DNA of 18,251 nt. It comes from JAYRWN01 sp041917975 (GTDB lineage: Bacteria > Bacteroidota > Bacteroidia > Chitinophagales > Saprospiraceae). The notes beneath the pieces are model-generated. The model was not told where the DNA came from and did not search any database. It saw only the letters and a list, made by a program, of their open reading frames with translations. Positions 1 to 6,965 of this stretch are shown piece by piece. How positions within the stretch are numbered: position 1 is the stretch's first letter; each line of letters opens with the position of its first letter. The position numbers and the translations under genes are program-made. Location: the NCBI GenBank assembly GCA_041917975.1, contig JAYRWN010000460.1, positions 1 through 18,251 on the forward strand, read 5' to 3'.

Positions 1-74
1 AGAATAAAACCGGTTATACCGCGAATCAATAATAAACCGACATCTGTAGACTTGATGGTAGACCAAAAGTTCAT
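1..74 (-). CDS. DoxX-like membrane protein, partial (N-terminus only)
   Basis: A reading frame starts at the ATG complementary to 72-74 and runs off the left edge of the window, so only 24 codons are visible. The visible peptide begins MNFWSTIKSTDVGLLLIRG and turns hydrophobic. The pattern of a short polar start, a Ser/Asp pair, then GLLLIRxxxG resembles the first membrane helix of DoxX-family proteins, small four-helix membrane proteins of poorly defined redox-related function. That family link is inferred from a very short match. It lies 40 nt downstream of the acetyltransferase gene on the same strand and could be its operon partner. The gene continues outside the window. Confidence 0.45.
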   Translation of the reverse strand, partial: MNFWSTIKSTDVGLLLIRGITGFI

Positions 75-114
75 AATGGTGCATTAAAGGGTAAAATACG
101 AAATTTTTAAAGGC

Positions 115-699
115 TTAACTGGTTGTTTTTAAGCCAGTATCTTCCAATACCTTATAAGACATGTCGAAAGCGAGCAGATAATAGTGACGTTCATTAAAAA
201 TAAATTCATCGATAATTTTCCAATGCAGCTTGTCAAGATGGGCATTAATGGAGCGTTTATTAACTTTATTGATGAACGTGATACTGATAGGATATTTTGA
301 ACTGAAATCCTGGCGCATCACTTCAAACAAATGTTGCAGTACACCCTGGCCCCGCCAGGTTTCGTCGATACATACCGGTCCATACTGAAAGGTGTTTACC
401 CCTGCTAAACTTTGACGCAGAAAGGACAGATGTCGAAGTCGATTCACCATATAAGGGAATATGGGCCACTGGCTAAAATAGTCCCAGGCTCCTGCGCACA
501 AATAGGCGATGAGTTCGTTTTCATAAATGGCTACGTATATCCCTTGCAACTTTATTAAGTCCATAACCTGTTTTTCGGAAAATGGGGTGGTAACAAACCC
601 GTTTTTTTGTGCCTCCGCACTTAAATTAGTTACCAGGTAGCGCTGTTGTAAAGATAAAAGGCCCGGGATGTCAGTGGGTGTAGCTAACCGATAGTTCAT
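115..699 (-). CDS. GNAT-family N-acetyltransferase
   Basis: A 194-residue protein that most likely transfers an acetyl group from acetyl-CoA to an unidentified amine substrate. The N-terminus NYRLATPTDIPGLLSLQQRY is the typical first strand and helix of a GNAT fold. The acetyl-CoA-binding motif A is visible in the middle as VCIDETWRGQGVLQHLFEVM, with the R-G-Q-G-V turn that holds the pyrophosphate. A strand like YVAIYENELIAYLCAG precedes it, as in GNAT motif D. The frame extends upstream to a TTG at 706-708, but the ATG at 697-699 sits three codons in and is preferred. The next gene on this strand is a DoxX-like fragment 40 nt downstream. The substrate cannot be told from sequence. Confidence 0.8.
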   Translation of the reverse strand: MNYRLATPTDIPGLLSLQQRYLVTNLSAEAQKNGFVTTPFSEKQVMDLIKLQGIYVAIYENELIAYLCAGAWDYFSQWPIFPYMVNRLRHLSFLRQSLAGVNTFQYGPVCIDETWRGQGVLQHLFEVMRQDFSSKYPISITFINKVNKRSINAHLDKLHWKIIDEFIFNERHYYLLAFDMSYKVLEDTGLKTTS

Positions 700-821
700 T
701 TCACTCAAAAGATGTTGTTTTTAGTTTTTAAATCTACATTTTTTTGTTGACTTGAGGAGGGGATAATAGTGAAGGGTCTTTCTACCGGTTTACTCTTTCC
801 CGGATTAACATCTTTTTTGCT

Positions 822-829
822 TAGGTTTG
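822..829 (+). promoter_or_regulatory. Candidate -7 promoter element TAGGTTTG
   Basis: The octamer matches the Bacteroidota TAnnTTTG -7 consensus exactly. It ends 5 nt before the GTG start of the TPR gene, which implies a transcript with almost no leader. The -33 element is weak: a TTTC around 795-798 is the best candidate. The motif alone is short enough to occur by chance. Confidence 0.4.
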
Positions 830-834
830 TGTGA

Positions 835-2343
835 GTGGACCTACTTAAGTATTTATCGGTTTTACTCAGTTTTATTACGTTAACACCTACCGCTGCTCTA
901 GCACAGAGCCATAAGTATCACTATACCTGGGATACTGACTTGCGTCGGGCTTATGAACAAATTAACCAATTGCAACTCGAAGCAGCCAGTCAAGTCCTTT
1001 CGGCCTATCAACTAAAGAATCCTGACAATTTATTAGTCATTTACCTCACCAATTACCTGGACTTTTACCGACTGTTCATTGAAGAAGATTATCAGGCTTT
1101 TCGATTGCTTCAGTCTAGTCGCGACCGTCGCCTGAATATGCTGCTAAAAGGACCGGCTTCATCGCCTTACCACTTGTTTTGTCAAGCGGAAATTCTCCTG
1201 CAGTGGGCGCTGATCAGGCTTAAATTTGAAGAATACTTCACCGCCTATATCGAAGTGCGCAAAGCTTACCGGTTGTTAGAGAGAAACCGGCAAAACCATC
1301 CGGATTTTATGCCCAACATGAAAAGCCTGGGGACATTGCATGCGATCGTGGGTTCCATTCCAGAACGCTATAAAGGTGTTTTCGCTTTTTTCAGTGGGAT
1401 GAAAGGCACCATCAATCAGGGTCGCGAAGAAGTCCTGGCAGTCATAGAGTACTCCCGGCACCATCCGGATTTTATATATGCTGACGAAACGGTCGCCATG
1501 TATGTATTTCTCCTACTCCATTTACGCAATGAACGGGAGGAAGCCTGGCAGGCTTTGCAAAAATATGCCCTGAATGATCAGGAAGGTCCATTAGCCACCT
1601 TTGTAAAAGCCAATATTGCTTTAAATACCGGACGCAATGACCAGGCCATTACTTTGTTGATCAACTATAAACCGCTACCAGGACAGCTTCCTTTTTATCA
1701 TCTGTATTTATTAACCGGACTGGCCAAGTTGCACCGCTTAGACGCAGATGCCGGAGAGTATCTGAAGAAGTATATCAATAATTTTAGAGGAAGGCATTAT
1801 CTGAAAGAAGCTTATCAAAAAATGGCCTGGCACGAATTGGTTAAAGAAAATCATTCCGGATATCAACTGTGGATGAAACAGTGCCTGAATAAGGGTTACA
1901 GGGTCGTGGATGAAGATCTTTATGCCCAACGTGAAGCCCAAAGAGCCCAAACCCCGTCACCCATACTTTTAAGGGCACGCCTGCTCACGGATGGCGGCTA
2001 CTATCATCGTGCACTTGAAACTCTCCAAAATCACCCGGAATTACGCCAATCCACCCAATATCAACTGGAATACACGTATCGTTTGGGACGCATCTGGCAA
2101 GAACTGAAGGACCATCGGCAGGCGATACAGTTTTATGAGGAGACCTTGATACTCGGATCAAAAAACCCAGCCTATTTTGCCTGCAATGCAGCCTTATTGA
2201 TGGGGCAGATCTATGAAAAAAACAGCCAACCTGCTTTGGCCAGAAAAATGTACGAAACCTGCTTGTCACTTCAACCGGAAGAATATCGCAACAGTTTACA
2301 TCAAAAGGCCAAAGCTGGACTTAATCGATTAGGGGGATCTTAG
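835..2343 (+). CDS. Exported TPR-repeat protein
   Basis: A 502-residue protein with an N-terminal signal peptide (hydrophobic core LLSFITLTPTAALA, likely cleavage after residue 23). The rest is almost entirely helical. C-terminal TPR-like units are clear around residues 400-500, where phrases such as GRIWQELKDHRQAIQFYEETL and ALLMGQIYEKNSQPALARKMY occur. A distinctive block at residues 164-196 (SLGTLHAIVGSIPERYK, then FFSGMKGT) is not a plain TPR and looks like a family signature; I cannot name the family. The start is GTG at 835, and an in-frame TGA at 832-834 blocks any earlier start. No ATG occurs until about residue 101, which would lose the signal peptide. Probably a periplasmic or outer-membrane-associated scaffold; no enzymatic motif is seen. 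Confidence 0.8.
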   Translation: MDLLKYLSVLLSFITLTPTAALAQSHKYHYTWDTDLRRAYEQINQLQLEAASQVLSAYQLKNPDNLLVIYLTNYLDFYRLFIEEDYQAFRLLQSSRDRRLNMLLKGPASSPYHLFCQAEILLQWALIRLKFEEYFTAYIEVRKAYRLLERNRQNHPDFMPNMKSLGTLHAIVGSIPERYKGVFAFFSGMKGTINQGREEVLAVIEYSRHHPDFIYADETVAMYVFLLLHLRNEREEAWQALQKYALNDQEGPLATFVKANIALNTGRNDQAITLLINYKPLPGQLPFYHLYLLTGLAKLHRLDADAGEYLKKYINNFRGRHYLKEAYQKMAWHELVKENHSGYQLWMKQCLNKGYRVVDEDLYAQREAQRAQTPSPILLRARLLTDGGYYHRALETLQNHPELRQSTQYQLEYTYRLGRIWQELKDHRQAIQFYEETLILGSKNPAYFACNAALLMGQIYEKNSQPALARKMYETCLSLQPEEYRNSLHQKAKAGLNRLGGS

Positions 2344-2412
2344 AATATTTTTCCCCAGGCGACGAGGATAAAATATTTACTTTCCACTGCGGATGCAGAG
2401 CATTTTTTACGC

Positions 2413-2420
2413 TATATTTG
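2413..2420 (+). promoter_or_regulatory. -7 promoter element TATATTTG for tRNA-Met
   Basis: An exact TAnnTTTG match whose G lies 29 nt upstream of the mature tRNA-Met 5' end. Transcription would begin around 2424-2427, leaving a short leader for RNase P to remove. No convincing -33 element is visible at the expected distance. Confidence 0.55.
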
Positions 2421-2449
2421 CCTTCCCGTTTTAAAAAAAAGGAATTTTA

Positions 2450-2523
2450 GGCGTGGTAGCTCAGCTGGTCAGAGCGCAGGATTCATAATCCTGAGGTCGG
2501 GAGTTCAAGCCTCCCTCACGCTA
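2450..2523 (+). tRNA. tRNA-Met (anticodon CAT)
   Basis: A full cloverleaf of 74 nt folds by eye. The acceptor is GGCGTGG with TCACGCT (two G-U pairs), and the D arm is GCTC/GAGC. The anticodon stem is CAGGA/TCCTG with loop TTCATAA (anticodon CAT), and the T arm is GGGAG TTCAAGC CTCCC. The discriminator base is A, and no CCA is encoded. The anticodon stem lacks the three G-C pairs of an initiator tRNA, so it is not tRNA-fMet. Elongator tRNA-Met is the likely identity. A tRNA-Ile2, whose CAT anticodon is modified by TilS, cannot be fully excluded by eye. Confidence 0.93.
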
Positions 2524-2525
2524 CG

Positions 2526-2559
2526 AAAAAAAAGCCAATCAGTCGTGATTGGCTTTTTT
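2526..2559 (+). terminator. Bidirectional intrinsic terminator after tRNA-Met
   Basis: A perfect 11-bp stem AAAGCCAATCA / TGATTGGCTTT with loop GTCG occupies 2531-2556. On the plus strand it is followed by a run of T (2554-2559). On the minus strand the same stem is followed by eight T (the complement of 2526-2533). It should therefore stop both tRNA-Met transcription and any read-through from the dodecin side. Confidence 0.88.
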
Positions 2560-2575
2560 CTTTCAGGCTTTTAAT

Positions 2576-2602
2576 TAAAAAACGCCCACAGGAAATTGGC
2601 GT
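2576..2602 (-). terminator. Weak intrinsic terminator after dodecin
   Basis: Read on the minus strand, ACGCC and GGCGT (complements of 2598-2602 and 2582-2586) form a 5-bp stem with an 11-nt loop, followed at once by a short T-run. It lies 27 nt past the dodecin stop codon. The stem is short, so this is a modest call; the stronger terminator at 2526-2559 acts as a backup for the same strand. Confidence 0.4.
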
Positions 2603-2628
2603 ATTATTAGATCGGATCCACAAATAAA

Positions 2629-2829
2629 TTAATCCACTTCAAAGGATAATTTTAAGGTAACCCGGAATTCTTTGATGGTGCCGTTATCAATGATAGCACT
2701 TTGGTCTTTCACCCACACCGAACGGACATTTTTAAGTGATTTAGAGGCTTTTTGTACTCCTTTGCGGGTAGCATCTTCCCAGCTTTCTGCAGAGTTGCTC
2801 ATCAACTCAATAACTTTCATGACTTTCAT
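2629..2829 (-). CDS. Dodecin (small flavin-binding protein)
   Basis: A 66-residue protein matching the dodecin family in length and pattern: KVIELMSNSAESWEDATRKG, then ASKSLKNVRSVWVKDQ, then IKEFRVTLKLSFEVD. Dodecins fold as one helix on a three-stranded sheet, assemble into hollow dodecamers and store or buffer flavins in the cytoplasm. The Trp that stacks on the isoalloxazine ring is present (residue 39). At the position usually held by a flavin-contacting Gln there is an Arg (residue 56). Two ATGs are possible (2827-2829 and 2818-2820); the longer is given, although starting three codons later would equally fit the family. It sits alone between tRNA-Met and a TPR lipoprotein on the same strand, 84 nt after the latter's stop. 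Confidence 0.9.
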   Translation of the reverse strand: MKVMKVIELMSNSAESWEDATRKGVQKASKSLKNVRSVWVKDQSAIIDNGTIKEFRVTLKLSFEVD

Positions 2830-2913
2830 ACGAATGTATTTAGACTTAAAAAAAATATGACTGAATTTAATAGGGTCTACTCTATTTACGCAAAAACATG
2901 AACTATTATTTTA

Positions 2914-3891
2914 TTACAAAGCTTCATATTGACGCAAGGCGTCTTTGTATTTCGAGTCCAAATTTGCGGCCTGACGAAAATATTCTTTCGCTTTCGCCTG
3001 GTCTCCCTTGTTTTTCGAGACGATACCACGGTAATAATACCCTCGCGGATTTTGTATCTCCAATTGGGTTAATTGATAAAAACGATGTTCGGCCTGATCC
3101 AAAGAATCAGCCGCCAGGAATAACAAGCCAAGATTAAAATAAGCATCCAGGTATTTTTCATCCTGGAGAATGATACGTTCATAAATGGAACGGGCCTGGG
3201 AAAATGAATCGATTTGCTGTAGATAATATGCTTTGGCAAACCAGGCTTGTACATCCGTGGTATCCAAGCGGATAGCATTCTCATAATATAATGAAGCTAA
3301 GGGGTGAGCTTTGGCTGCGAAAAGGTGGCCCAATTCTATCCACCCATCTTTCAGCATGGCATCTTGTTCCACAGCGGTTTGAAAACTATTGATCGCGCGG
3401 ACGGTGTCTTTGATTTCTTTGAAATTCATGCCCAACATAAAAAATGCTTCTGCTTGAGCAGGGTTTTTAGCTAAAATTTTATTGATGGTTTGGATGGAGG
3501 CATCATGCTGTTTGAGGATAAGTTGAAATTCACTTAATTTCAGCAGAGTGTTCACTGAATCAGGAAATGTAGCGGCTGCTTGCTCCATGGTTTGTAAGGC
3601 TTCCCGGCTCTGCAGGTGGTCCAACTGTAAGTCTGCCAAAAAATGGTAATACTGAGGAGCAGGTTTAAGATTTATGGCCACTCTGATAGCATCCGTGGCT
3701 TCCGCAACATAACCCTTATGTTGTAATAAAGAGGCTTTTACAAACCATAGATTGGGATTAAGACTATCCCCTAGAATAGCAGCATTTATCTGCTCCAGGT
3801 CAGGATCAAGCATGGTGACCGGAGGTTTAGGCTTTCCCTGACAAGAAAAAAGAACGATCCCCCCAAAAAATAATATGATCAAACGATGCAT
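2914..3891 (-). CDS. TPR-repeat lipoprotein
   Basis: A 325-residue TPR protein anchored as a lipoprotein. From the ATG at 3889-3891 the N-terminus reads MHRLIILFFGGIVLFSCQGK, a signal peptide with lipobox LFSC and the acylated Cys at residue 17. The body is a chain of about eight TPR units with typical A/G/Y/P spacing, such as NPAQAEAFFMLGMNFKEIKD and YLDAYFNLGLLFLAADSLDQA. A longer frame begins at an ATG at 3949-3951. It would bury the signal peptide behind 20 polar residues, and a TAnnTTTG motif sits directly in front of it, so the internal ATG is preferred. Probably a periplasm-facing scaffold; partners are unknown. Confidence 0.82.
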   Translation of the reverse strand: MHRLIILFFGGIVLFSCQGKPKPPVTMLDPDLEQINAAILGDSLNPNLWFVKASLLQHKGYVAEATDAIRVAINLKPAPQYYHFLADLQLDHLQSREALQTMEQAAATFPDSVNTLLKLSEFQLILKQHDASIQTINKILAKNPAQAEAFFMLGMNFKEIKDTVRAINSFQTAVEQDAMLKDGWIELGHLFAAKAHPLASLYYENAIRLDTTDVQAWFAKAYYLQQIDSFSQARSIYERIILQDEKYLDAYFNLGLLFLAADSLDQAEHRFYQLTQLEIQNPRGYYYRGIVSKNKGDQAKAKEYFRQAANLDSKYKDALRQYEAL

Positions 3892-3958
3892 GCAACAAAG
3901 GTCTTTAAAAAATGCCAGGTCTGGATATGAGCTCTGCCGTATATTTCTCATCTGATTA

Positions 3959-3966
3959 CAAACGTA
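3959..3966 (-). promoter_or_regulatory. -7 promoter element TACGTTTG for TPR lipoprotein
   Basis: The complement of 3959-3966 reads TACGTTTG, an exact TAnnTTTG match. It would start transcription near 3953-3955, giving a leader of about 60 nt before the ATG at 3891. This placement supports the shorter start of the lipoprotein gene. A TTG lies 27 nt further upstream, somewhat far for a -33 element. Confidence 0.5.
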
Positions 3967-4020
3967 AAATTTATCTTACTTCGTTTATTATTTCAATAAT
4001 CATAAAAGTCCTTTTTCCTG

Positions 4021-5235
4021 ATGTCTGATCTTCGCACCACGTTGATAAAAGTCATTCCTTCATTAAGTTTTATCCTGGTTTGCCTCAGCCTAAGTGGTCA
4101 GGCTGAAGATCATTTTCCAGGTTATTACGTGAACGAAACATCCGCCTTGACTGTGCAAATCCTTGATCCTAAAGAGGGTCAATATGCCGTTTTATTAACT
4201 TTTCAAGGTGTGGAATATGCCGGGGAAGCAACAATATTATTAGGGTTACTTCATGGCACCTATATTTATCAGGGAAATAAAATTCCATTCAGCATATCCA
4301 GGATCTTAGGCCAATATTTTTTGACCTCCGAAGGGTATGATTTATTACTGGACAAACGCCCGTTGCCTGCTGAGGTCCAAAAAAATCCTGGTCAAAATTC
4401 AAATAAACAGACCACCTCCACCATCACCCAGAATTCTGCCAAAGCTACCGGATCACTTATTCGCGATGATGAAGCCGGTTATGCAGTCCACCTTCCAGCC
4501 CAATGGACAGCCCAACGTTTGGATGACGGATCCTACCAGGCCTTGTTCGATGGACAGCAAAGTCGAATCATTACTATATCCCCTCATAATTACTCCGATT
4601 TGAACAGTTTGATTAAGGAGTCGTCAGCAAGTATCCAACAAAATGGCGTGCAAGTCACTTTGGTTAGCCCTATTCAGAATTGGGGTACTAACGGTGCGAT
4701 GGCACGTTATACAGGGTCAGCGCAGGGTCAAAAATTTTCTTTGCAGGCTATCGGTTTGATGTCTCCTCATGGCGGAGGCCTGACCTTAGGGATTTATGAA
4801 TTAAATACCGATCAACAAATCTCGCTGGAGTTGCTGCAATCTATGGCCAATACGGTTAAATGGTCCAAACCTCCGGTTAACCAGATGGCCCAAACTTGGC
4901 AAAATAGACTGACGGGGAAACAACTGTTATATCTGTATACCGGGAATGGGCTGTCGGAAAAATGGAGTTATGACCTGTGCACCAATGGGTCTTTTCAGTA
5001 CGTAAGCAATAGCACTTATCTCAGTGGAAATTTTAGTGAGACATTTAGTGCAGCCGGTCAAAATACACAGGGTGGACATTGGAGGCTAACCACAAAACAG
5101 AGTCAACCGGTTTTAGTATTGACCAACCACAGTGGAGAGGTGTTTGAATTTACCCTGACTACCCGGTCTGCCGGCAATGAAATAGGGCTGAATGGAAAGC
5201 GATACTTTATTCAACCTTCGGAGCATTGCAGATAA
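4021..5235 (+). CDS. Secreted protein of unknown function, three-part beta-rich architecture
   Basis: A 404-residue protein with a signal peptide (hydrophobic core IPSLSFILVCLSLSGQA, residues 12-28). Three segments can be told apart. Residues about 30-120 hold beta strands with GYYVNET and repeated Tyr/Gly turns. A Gln/Thr/Ser-rich linker covers about 124-145. Residues about 146-287 begin GYAVHLPAQWTAQRLDDGSY and end LLQSMANTVKWSKPP, a pattern resembling domains that bind or process a surface ligand. Residues about 290-404 (WQNRLTGKQLLYLYTGNGLSEKW, then LCTNGSF, then GGHWRL) look like a small beta-barrel. Similar W-x-L-x-G...LCxDGxF segments recur at the C-termini of secreted bacterial proteins, but I cannot name a family. 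No catalytic motif is evident. It is divergent from the TPR lipoprotein. Confidence 0.7.
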   Translation: MSDLRTTLIKVIPSLSFILVCLSLSGQAEDHFPGYYVNETSALTVQILDPKEGQYAVLLTFQGVEYAGEATILLGLLHGTYIYQGNKIPFSISRILGQYFLTSEGYDLLLDKRPLPAEVQKNPGQNSNKQTTSTITQNSAKATGSLIRDDEAGYAVHLPAQWTAQRLDDGSYQALFDGQQSRIITISPHNYSDLNSLIKESSASIQQNGVQVTLVSPIQNWGTNGAMARYTGSAQGQKFSLQAIGLMSPHGGGLTLGIYELNTDQQISLELLQSMANTVKWSKPPVNQMAQTWQNRLTGKQLLYLYTGNGLSEKWSYDLCTNGSFQYVSNSTYLSGNFSETFSAAGQNTQGGHWRLTTKQSQPVLVLTNHSGEVFEFTLTTRSAGNEIGLNGKRYFIQPSEHCR

Positions 5236-5265
5236 TTAAATACCGGATAATAAACAACAAATCCA

Positions 5266-5294
5266 TTGGCGAGCAGTTATTTATAGTAACTTTG
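5266..5294 (+). promoter_or_regulatory. Promoter for the DUF2062 gene (TTG ... TAACTTTG)
   Basis: An exact TAnnTTTG element (TAACTTTG, 5287-5294) has a TTG 18 nt upstream (5266-5268), matching the -33/-7 arrangement of the Bacteroidota primary sigma factor. Transcription should begin about 20 nt before the ATG at 5318. This is the most complete promoter in the window. Confidence 0.65.
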
Positions 5295-5317
5295 CGCAGT
5301 TTTTTCAAGCTAAGCCA

Positions 5318-5767
5318 ATGCAGTACATTAAAAAGAGGATTCAGCATACCAAGAGCAATTTATTGCAAGCTTTAGTGCTTGGACATTCACCGCATAAGTT
5401 AGCGCTCTCCGTGACGGTAGGTCTGGTCCTTGGGATTATGCCTTTATGGGGCGTGATTACGGTTATTGGACTGGGTGTTGGTTGGATTTTCCGTTTACAT
5501 GTAGCCATACTTATTGCGGTAATGTATTTGTTGACCCCCTTGCATGTGGCACTGTTGGTCCCTTATTTTAGTCTTAGTGCCACTATGTTTGGCCTAGCCT
5601 TACCGGACTTAAGTCTCATCACCTGGACAGGGGTTTCTGGAGAAATAATCAAAGCTTTTCTTGGCGCTATTGCCATCTGGTCAGTTATAGCCTTACCATT
5701 AGGCTATGGTGGATACCGGATCATGTTGCGTATCCTACATCGGTATCATCGTGTTTCCGTGGTTTAA
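5318..5767 (+). CDS. DUF2062 family membrane protein
   Basis: A 149-residue integral membrane protein. The family signature GHSPHKLALSVTVGLVLGIMP is seen at residues 22-42, giving the G-x-S-P-x-x-L-A-x-S/G-x-x-x-G-x-x-x-G-x-x-P pattern of DUF2062. Hydrophobic helices follow at about 43-58, 61-83 and 109-131, and the C-terminus is basic (RILHRYHR). DUF2062 domains occur alone or fused to glycosyltransferases and are thought to lie in the inner membrane; their role is unknown. Length fits the stand-alone form. A good promoter lies just upstream, and the SDR gene follows 72 nt later on the same strand. Confidence 0.85.
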   Translation: MQYIKKRIQHTKSNLLQALVLGHSPHKLALSVTVGLVLGIMPLWGVITVIGLGVGWIFRLHVAILIAVMYLLTPLHVALLVPYFSLSATMFGLALPDLSLITWTGVSGEIIKAFLGAIAIWSVIALPLGYGGYRIMLRILHRYHRVSVV

Positions 5768-5776
5768 CAGCTTCAT

Positions 5777-5810
5777 TGCCCAAGTATAGTTTATTTCTAT
5801 TTTATGGGCA
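5777..5810 (+). other. Imperfect hairpin between the DUF2062 and SDR genes
   Basis: TGCCCA at 5777-5782 pairs perfectly with TGGGCA at 5805-5810. The inner part can continue as an interrupted stem (TATAG with CTAT). No T-run follows, so this is not a normal terminator. It lies in the intergenic leader of the SDR gene and could be a processing or stability element. A chance fold is also possible. Confidence 0.25.
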
Positions 5811-5839
5811 GCTTGTTGTAATTTGGCGACTACAATATC

Positions 5840-6856
5840 ATGGCATTAGCAGCTAAAATATTTGTTAGCGGAGGGACGGGCTTTGTGGGAGCCTATGTGT
5901 TGCACTCTTTGGTGGAGAGGGGATATCAAAATATTTATGCACTTTACCGGCCCGGATCTGATCGTTCCTTACTGGATCCTTGGGTCAAATCTATTCATTG
6001 GATCGCCGGTGATGTATTGGATATTGTAGGTTTGGAAAGATATCTGGAAGGCTGTGAAGTCGTTATTCACGCTGCCGCAGAAATCTCTTACCATCGGCGT
6101 GACATACAGCCTATGATCCATACGAATGTCCAAGGAACGGCCAATGTAATAAATGCAGCTTTGACCTGTGGTGTGAAAAACTTCATCATGGTTAGCTCCA
6201 TTGCCGCAATAGGTGGCATGCATAAAAATGGTACCATTGATGAAGATGTCGAGTGGCGTGATGACTGGTATCATAGCCAATATGCCTGGAGCAAATACCT
6301 GGCAGAACTAGAGGTACAGCGTGGTTTTGCCGAAGGGTTATCGGGAAGTATCGTAAATCCGGGAGTTATCTTAGGTGCTTTATCTTGGTCTCGCGGTACC
6401 GGTCAGTTTTTTAAGCATATTTACCATGGTCTTAAGTTTTATCCCGGAGGTATAACGGGGTTTGTGGACGTGCGGGATGTGATCGAAGCTATCCTCCGCT
6501 TAGTGGAGGTTGAGCCGCAAAACGAACGATATGTAATTACAGCGGAAAATATGTCTTATCACGAGGTATTCAAGTTGGTTGCTCAGGCACTTGGCGAGCC
6601 GTCTCCCAAGTATCTTATCCAACCCTGGATGTTAAAATTAGTTATACCTTTCGTTTGGATTAAGGAGCATATTCCGGGGCATAAAAGCACGCTAACGGTA
6701 GACTTACTGCGTAACACGGCCGGATCTGCTCATTATAATAACCGGAAATCAAAAGAAAAATTGGGTTTGCAATACCGCAGCGTGGCCCAAAGCATATCCG
6801 AAACAGCACAAATATTTAAAGAACATTATCCACAATTCAAATTATTATCCTTTTAA
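5840..6856 (+). CDS. NAD(P)-dependent epimerase/dehydratase family protein (extended SDR)
   Basis: A 338-residue protein of the extended short-chain dehydrogenase/reductase superfamily. The dinucleotide-binding loop GGTGFVG is at residues 11-17, with an Asp-containing strand (AGDV) at 57-60. HAAA at 77-80 precedes the active-site region. The catalytic residues are visible: Ser in MVSSIAAIGG (119-120) and YAWSK with Tyr148 and Lys152. The arrangement is like dihydroflavonol-4-reductase, 3-beta-HSD and NAD-sugar epimerases, and VNPGVILG is typical of that group. The C-terminal third forms the variable substrate lid, so the substrate is not predictable. A cytoplasmic oxidoreductase is expected. 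It follows the DUF2062 gene by 72 nt and precedes the tRNA-Phe/his unit. Confidence 0.85.
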   Translation: MALAAKIFVSGGTGFVGAYVLHSLVERGYQNIYALYRPGSDRSLLDPWVKSIHWIAGDVLDIVGLERYLEGCEVVIHAAAEISYHRRDIQPMIHTNVQGTANVINAALTCGVKNFIMVSSIAAIGGMHKNGTIDEDVEWRDDWYHSQYAWSKYLAELEVQRGFAEGLSGSIVNPGVILGALSWSRGTGQFFKHIYHGLKFYPGGITGFVDVRDVIEAILRLVEVEPQNERYVITAENMSYHEVFKLVAQALGEPSPKYLIQPWMLKLVIPFVWIKEHIPGHKSTLTVDLLRNTAGSAHYNNRKSKEKLGLQYRSVAQSISETAQIFKEHYPQFKLLSF

Positions 6857-6877
6857 AGGGTATCGCCTATTTTTTTA
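6853..6877 (+). terminator. Weak terminator after the SDR gene
   Basis: A short stem (AGG/CCT, extendable with one mismatch) is followed by a run of seven T around 6871-6877, just past the SDR stop codon. The stem is weak, but the position and T-run fit a terminator separating this gene from the tRNA-Phe promoter. Confidence 0.3.
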
Positions 6878-6917
6878 AAATATTCAGTCCGTCGGATGTT
6901 TATTTTAAAAAACAATA

Positions 6918-6925
6918 TAAATTTG
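6918..6925 (+). promoter_or_regulatory. -7 promoter element TAAATTTG for the tRNA-Phe/his unit
   Basis: An exact TAnnTTTG match 41 nt upstream of the tRNA-Phe 5' end, predicting a start near 6929-6932. A TTTA around 6899-6902 is a weak -33 candidate. No other exact match occurs from here to the hisG start. This is therefore the best visible promoter for both the tRNA and the histidine operon. Confidence 0.6.
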
Positions 6926-6933
6926 CAATCCGT

Positions 6934-6960
6934 TTTTGTTCAGTCAAAAACTGAATAAAG
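6934..6960 (+). other. Hairpin in the 5' leader of tRNA-Phe
   Basis: TTCAGT (6939-6944) pairs perfectly with ACTGAA (6950-6955) around a CAAAA loop. The stem continues outward through G-U and T-A pairs to 6934/6960, giving 11 pairs. It begins just after the predicted transcription start and ends 5 nt before the mature tRNA. No T-run follows on either strand, so it is not a terminator. It could influence 5' end stability or RNase processing of the joint tRNA-his transcript. Confidence 0.5.
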
Positions 6961-6965
6961 CACAA

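Noticed and set aside
2450..2523. Initiator tRNA-fMet or tRNA-Ile2
   Set aside because: The anticodon stem is CAGGA/TCCTG without three consecutive G-C pairs, which excludes the initiator. Ile2 remains possible but is less likely from the overall pattern.
2672..2860. Plus-strand ORF opposite dodecin
   Set aside because: It is an antisense shadow of a clear dodecin gene with no family resemblance.
3892..3951. N-terminal extension of the TPR lipoprotein from ATG 3949-3951
   Set aside because: It would put 20 polar residues before a clear lipoprotein signal peptide, and a -7 promoter motif lies directly upstream of that ATG, so 3891 is the better start.
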